From Salinisphaera shabanensis E1L3A (GTDB lineage: Bacteria; Pseudomonadota; Gammaproteobacteria; Nevskiales; Salinisphaeraceae): a stretch of DNA of 64,000 nucleotides. The position numbers and the translations under genes were made by a program. Shown here piece after piece: positions 62,744 to 64,000 of this stretch (its first letter is position 1; each line of letters begins with the position of its first letter). The notes below the pieces were generated by a model. That model did not search any database and was not told where the DNA came from. It worked only from the letters and a program-made list of their open reading frames with translations. The stretch lies in assembly GCF_000215955.2 (NCBI RefSeq), contig NZ_AFNV02000012.1, positions 1-64,000 of the forward strand, written 5' to 3'.

Positions 62744-62965
62744 CTCAGCGCTCTATGGCGCGATATTCGGCCAAGACGGCTGGATATCGCGCTTTTGTTC
62801 TCGGTCGCCGAGCAAGTTGTCGTCAAGACTCGCAGCTCACACTGTTTGTTTCCTAAACCAACCATAAAGGTGAATTTGGCCTTCGGGTTTCGCACTGCAG
62901 CGCGAAACAAAAGGTCCAACAAACTCGTGAGTACCGACACCCTCGTGAACCGTTCGAGTTCTTGC

Positions 62966-63838
62966 TCAGTCGTCGAACTGACGAATAGCCGCCGACAAAC
63001 TCTGCCGATGCCGGTCGATCTCCGCCCAGGGACAATCCCGCTGGCCAAGTCGACGAAAGATATTCCCCAGATGAAACCGCTGTGGCCCGATTTCGGCGTC
63101 GCTCAGCTCGTCCCAGTCCAGCGGCGTGGCGATCGGCGCGCCGGGTTTGGCGCGTAGCGAATACGGCGCGATGCCGGTCTGGGCATAGGCATTGCGCCGA
63201 ATATCAAGATACAGCCGCCCGTGACGTTTGTCCTTGCGGTGGGCGGTGGTGAAATTATCCGGGTGTTCGTCGGCAAGTTGCTCAGCCACACGCTCAGCGA
63301 AATCCCGCACCGTGTCGAAATCGGCGCTGCGATCCAGCGGGACCACGACATGCAGGCCAGAGGAACCGGTCGTCATCACGAACGCCTGTAGCCCGAGCCC
63401 GTCGAGACGCTCGCGCACGCAACGCGCCGCCTTCACCACGAGATCGAAGTCGTCGCCCGGCGGATCCAGATCGAAGATCAGCCGGTCCGGATAGTGCGGC
63501 TTGTCGGCGCGGGACAGCCAGACATGGAATGCGATCGTGCCCTGATCGACCAACCAGGCTAGCGTGTCGGCATCGCCCGCAAGGGCGTGGGTGATCTCGC
63601 CGTCTTCCTTGTCGACGGTCACCCGCTTTATCCAGTCCGGATAGTGATCCTGAACGCTTTTCTGGATGAAATTCACCCCCGCGATACCGTCTGGGAAACG
63701 ATGCAGCGTCAACGGCCGGTTCTCGATATGGCGCAACATCTCGGCCGAGATACGCTGGTAGTAATCGGCGAGATCGCCTTTCGTGTAACCCGCATCGGGG
63801 AAAAACACCTTGTCGGCGTTATCGATTTCGATACTCAT
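62966..63838 (-). CDS. Stand-alone LigD-type polymerase/primase
   Basis: A 290-residue protein equal to the polymerase domain of LigD, an archaeo-eukaryotic primase-type enzyme that fills and extends broken ends, often with ribonucleotides. It starts IEIDNADKVFFPDAGYTKGDLADYY. The metal-binding pair is in LIFDLDPPGDDF, followed by FVMTTGSSGLHVVVPLD and GRLYLDIRRNAYAQTGIAPYSLRA. It overlaps the stop of an upstream ligase gene by 4 bp. It is only about 37% the length of full LigD and is not a fragment of the copy at 54680, since its motifs differ. Confidence 0.93.
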   Translation of the reverse strand: MSIEIDNADKVFFPDAGYTKGDLADYYQRISAEMLRHIENRPLTLHRFPDGIAGVNFIQKSVQDHYPDWIKRVTVDKEDGEITHALAGDADTLAWLVDQGTIAFHVWLSRADKPHYPDRLIFDLDPPGDDFDLVVKAARCVRERLDGLGLQAFVMTTGSSGLHVVVPLDRSADFDTVRDFAERVAEQLADEHPDNFTTAHRKDKRHGRLYLDIRRNAYAQTGIAPYSLRAKPGAPIATPLDWDELSDAEIGPQRFHLGNIFRRLGQRDCPWAEIDRHRQSLSAAIRQFDD

Positions 63839-64000
63839 GGCGCATTTTCGGGTTGTTCGCGCACGACTTCGCGTGCGTCCTTGTCGTCACGCTCGCCGAG
63901 ATAGCTGGGATGACGCAAGCGGCCGTCGTCGGTCCATTCGGTGAAGGCGAATTCCGCGACGCGCTCGGGCGTAACCCAGTGCACGCCGGCCTGATCGGCA
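63835..64000 (-). CDS. Second ATP-dependent DNA ligase, C-terminal part only
   Basis: Only the last 54 codons are inside the window. They read VHWVTPERVAEFAFTEWTDD, then GRLRHPSYLGERDDKDAREV and a short Glu/Pro-rich end. This matches the C-terminal OB-fold end of LigD/LigC-type ATP-dependent ligases, where FTEWTDDGRLRHP is a common signature. The stop overlaps the ATG of the stand-alone polymerase gene, so both form an operon. The remainder lies beyond 64000, so I cannot tell whether a phosphoesterase domain is also present. Confidence 0.82.
   Translation of the reverse strand, partial: ADQAGVHWVTPERVAEFAFTEWTDDGRLRHPSYLGERDDKDAREVVREQPENAP

Overview
The window reads as chromosomal DNA of a GC-rich, motile, aerobic gammaproteobacterium. 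The grounds are an FlhDC flagellar master regulator, a CheA/CheW/MotAB set, an enterobacterial-type FadE, a CyoABCD quinol oxidase, and an RND pump operon. The mixture would suit a marine or halophilic lineage such as Salinisphaera, but that genus is a guess from gene style; no rRNA or other phylogenetic marker is present. I found no tRNA, rRNA, CRISPR array, prophage or complete insertion sequence.

Layout. (1) 1-9.9 kb, minus strand: motility. flhD-flhC is followed by motA-motB-cheA-cheW. A second unit, fliD-fliS-fliT-fliK plus a gene for a free FlhB C-terminal-like domain, lies upstream. Both units have sigma-28-like promoter candidates. (2) 9.9-13.5 kb: small membrane or secreted proteins of unknown role, a HemD-like protein, a DUF3429 protein and an alpha/beta hydrolase. 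(3) 13.5-26.8 kb: lipid metabolism. It holds a high-molecular-weight FabG, an acyl-CoA-binding protein, a lipase-like hydrolase, a beta-lactamase-fold esterase, FadE, a TetR regulator and a FATP-type acyl-CoA synthetase, with a DUF445 membrane protein at the end. (4) 27.0-33.2 kb: a GbsR/MarR-type regulator, RND adaptor, RND pump and TolC-like channel, all coupled by 4-bp overlaps, with a probable operator upstream. (5) 33.3-38.1 kb: a DUF318 permease, a sulfite-oxidase-like molybdoenzyme, DUF202, a YieH-like phosphatase, DUF190-CrcB, and a secreted Asp/Thr-repeat protein. (6) 38.2-42.3 kb: cyoABCD. (7) 42.7-46.6 kb: a YeiH-type transporter divergent from a LysR regulator, a PRC-barrel-like protein, a DsbA-like protein, and a leftover C-terminal fragment of an acyl-CoA synthetase. 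(8) 46.6-52.1 kb: a GTPase/DUF2868 pair and a cyanide-insensitive-type cydAB with a 39-codon gene behind it. (9) 52.3-54.6 kb: moaA, a ParE-type toxin-antitoxin pair and ybaK. (10) 54.7-64 kb: an unusually rich bacterial end-joining locus. It contains three-domain LigD, two overlapping Ku genes, gltS, and a convergent operon of a stand-alone LigD-type polymerase and a second ATP-dependent ligase (cut by the window edge).

The most striking structure is in region 10. Between ligD and the Ku pair lies a segment of about 1.9 kb with a VapBC module and an AT-richer membrane-protein gene. It is bounded by inverted copies of one short repeat family, as if an ancestral ligD-ku operon had been interrupted. 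The two Ku paralogues and the two polymerase/ligase sets suggest redundant or specialised double-strand-break repair.
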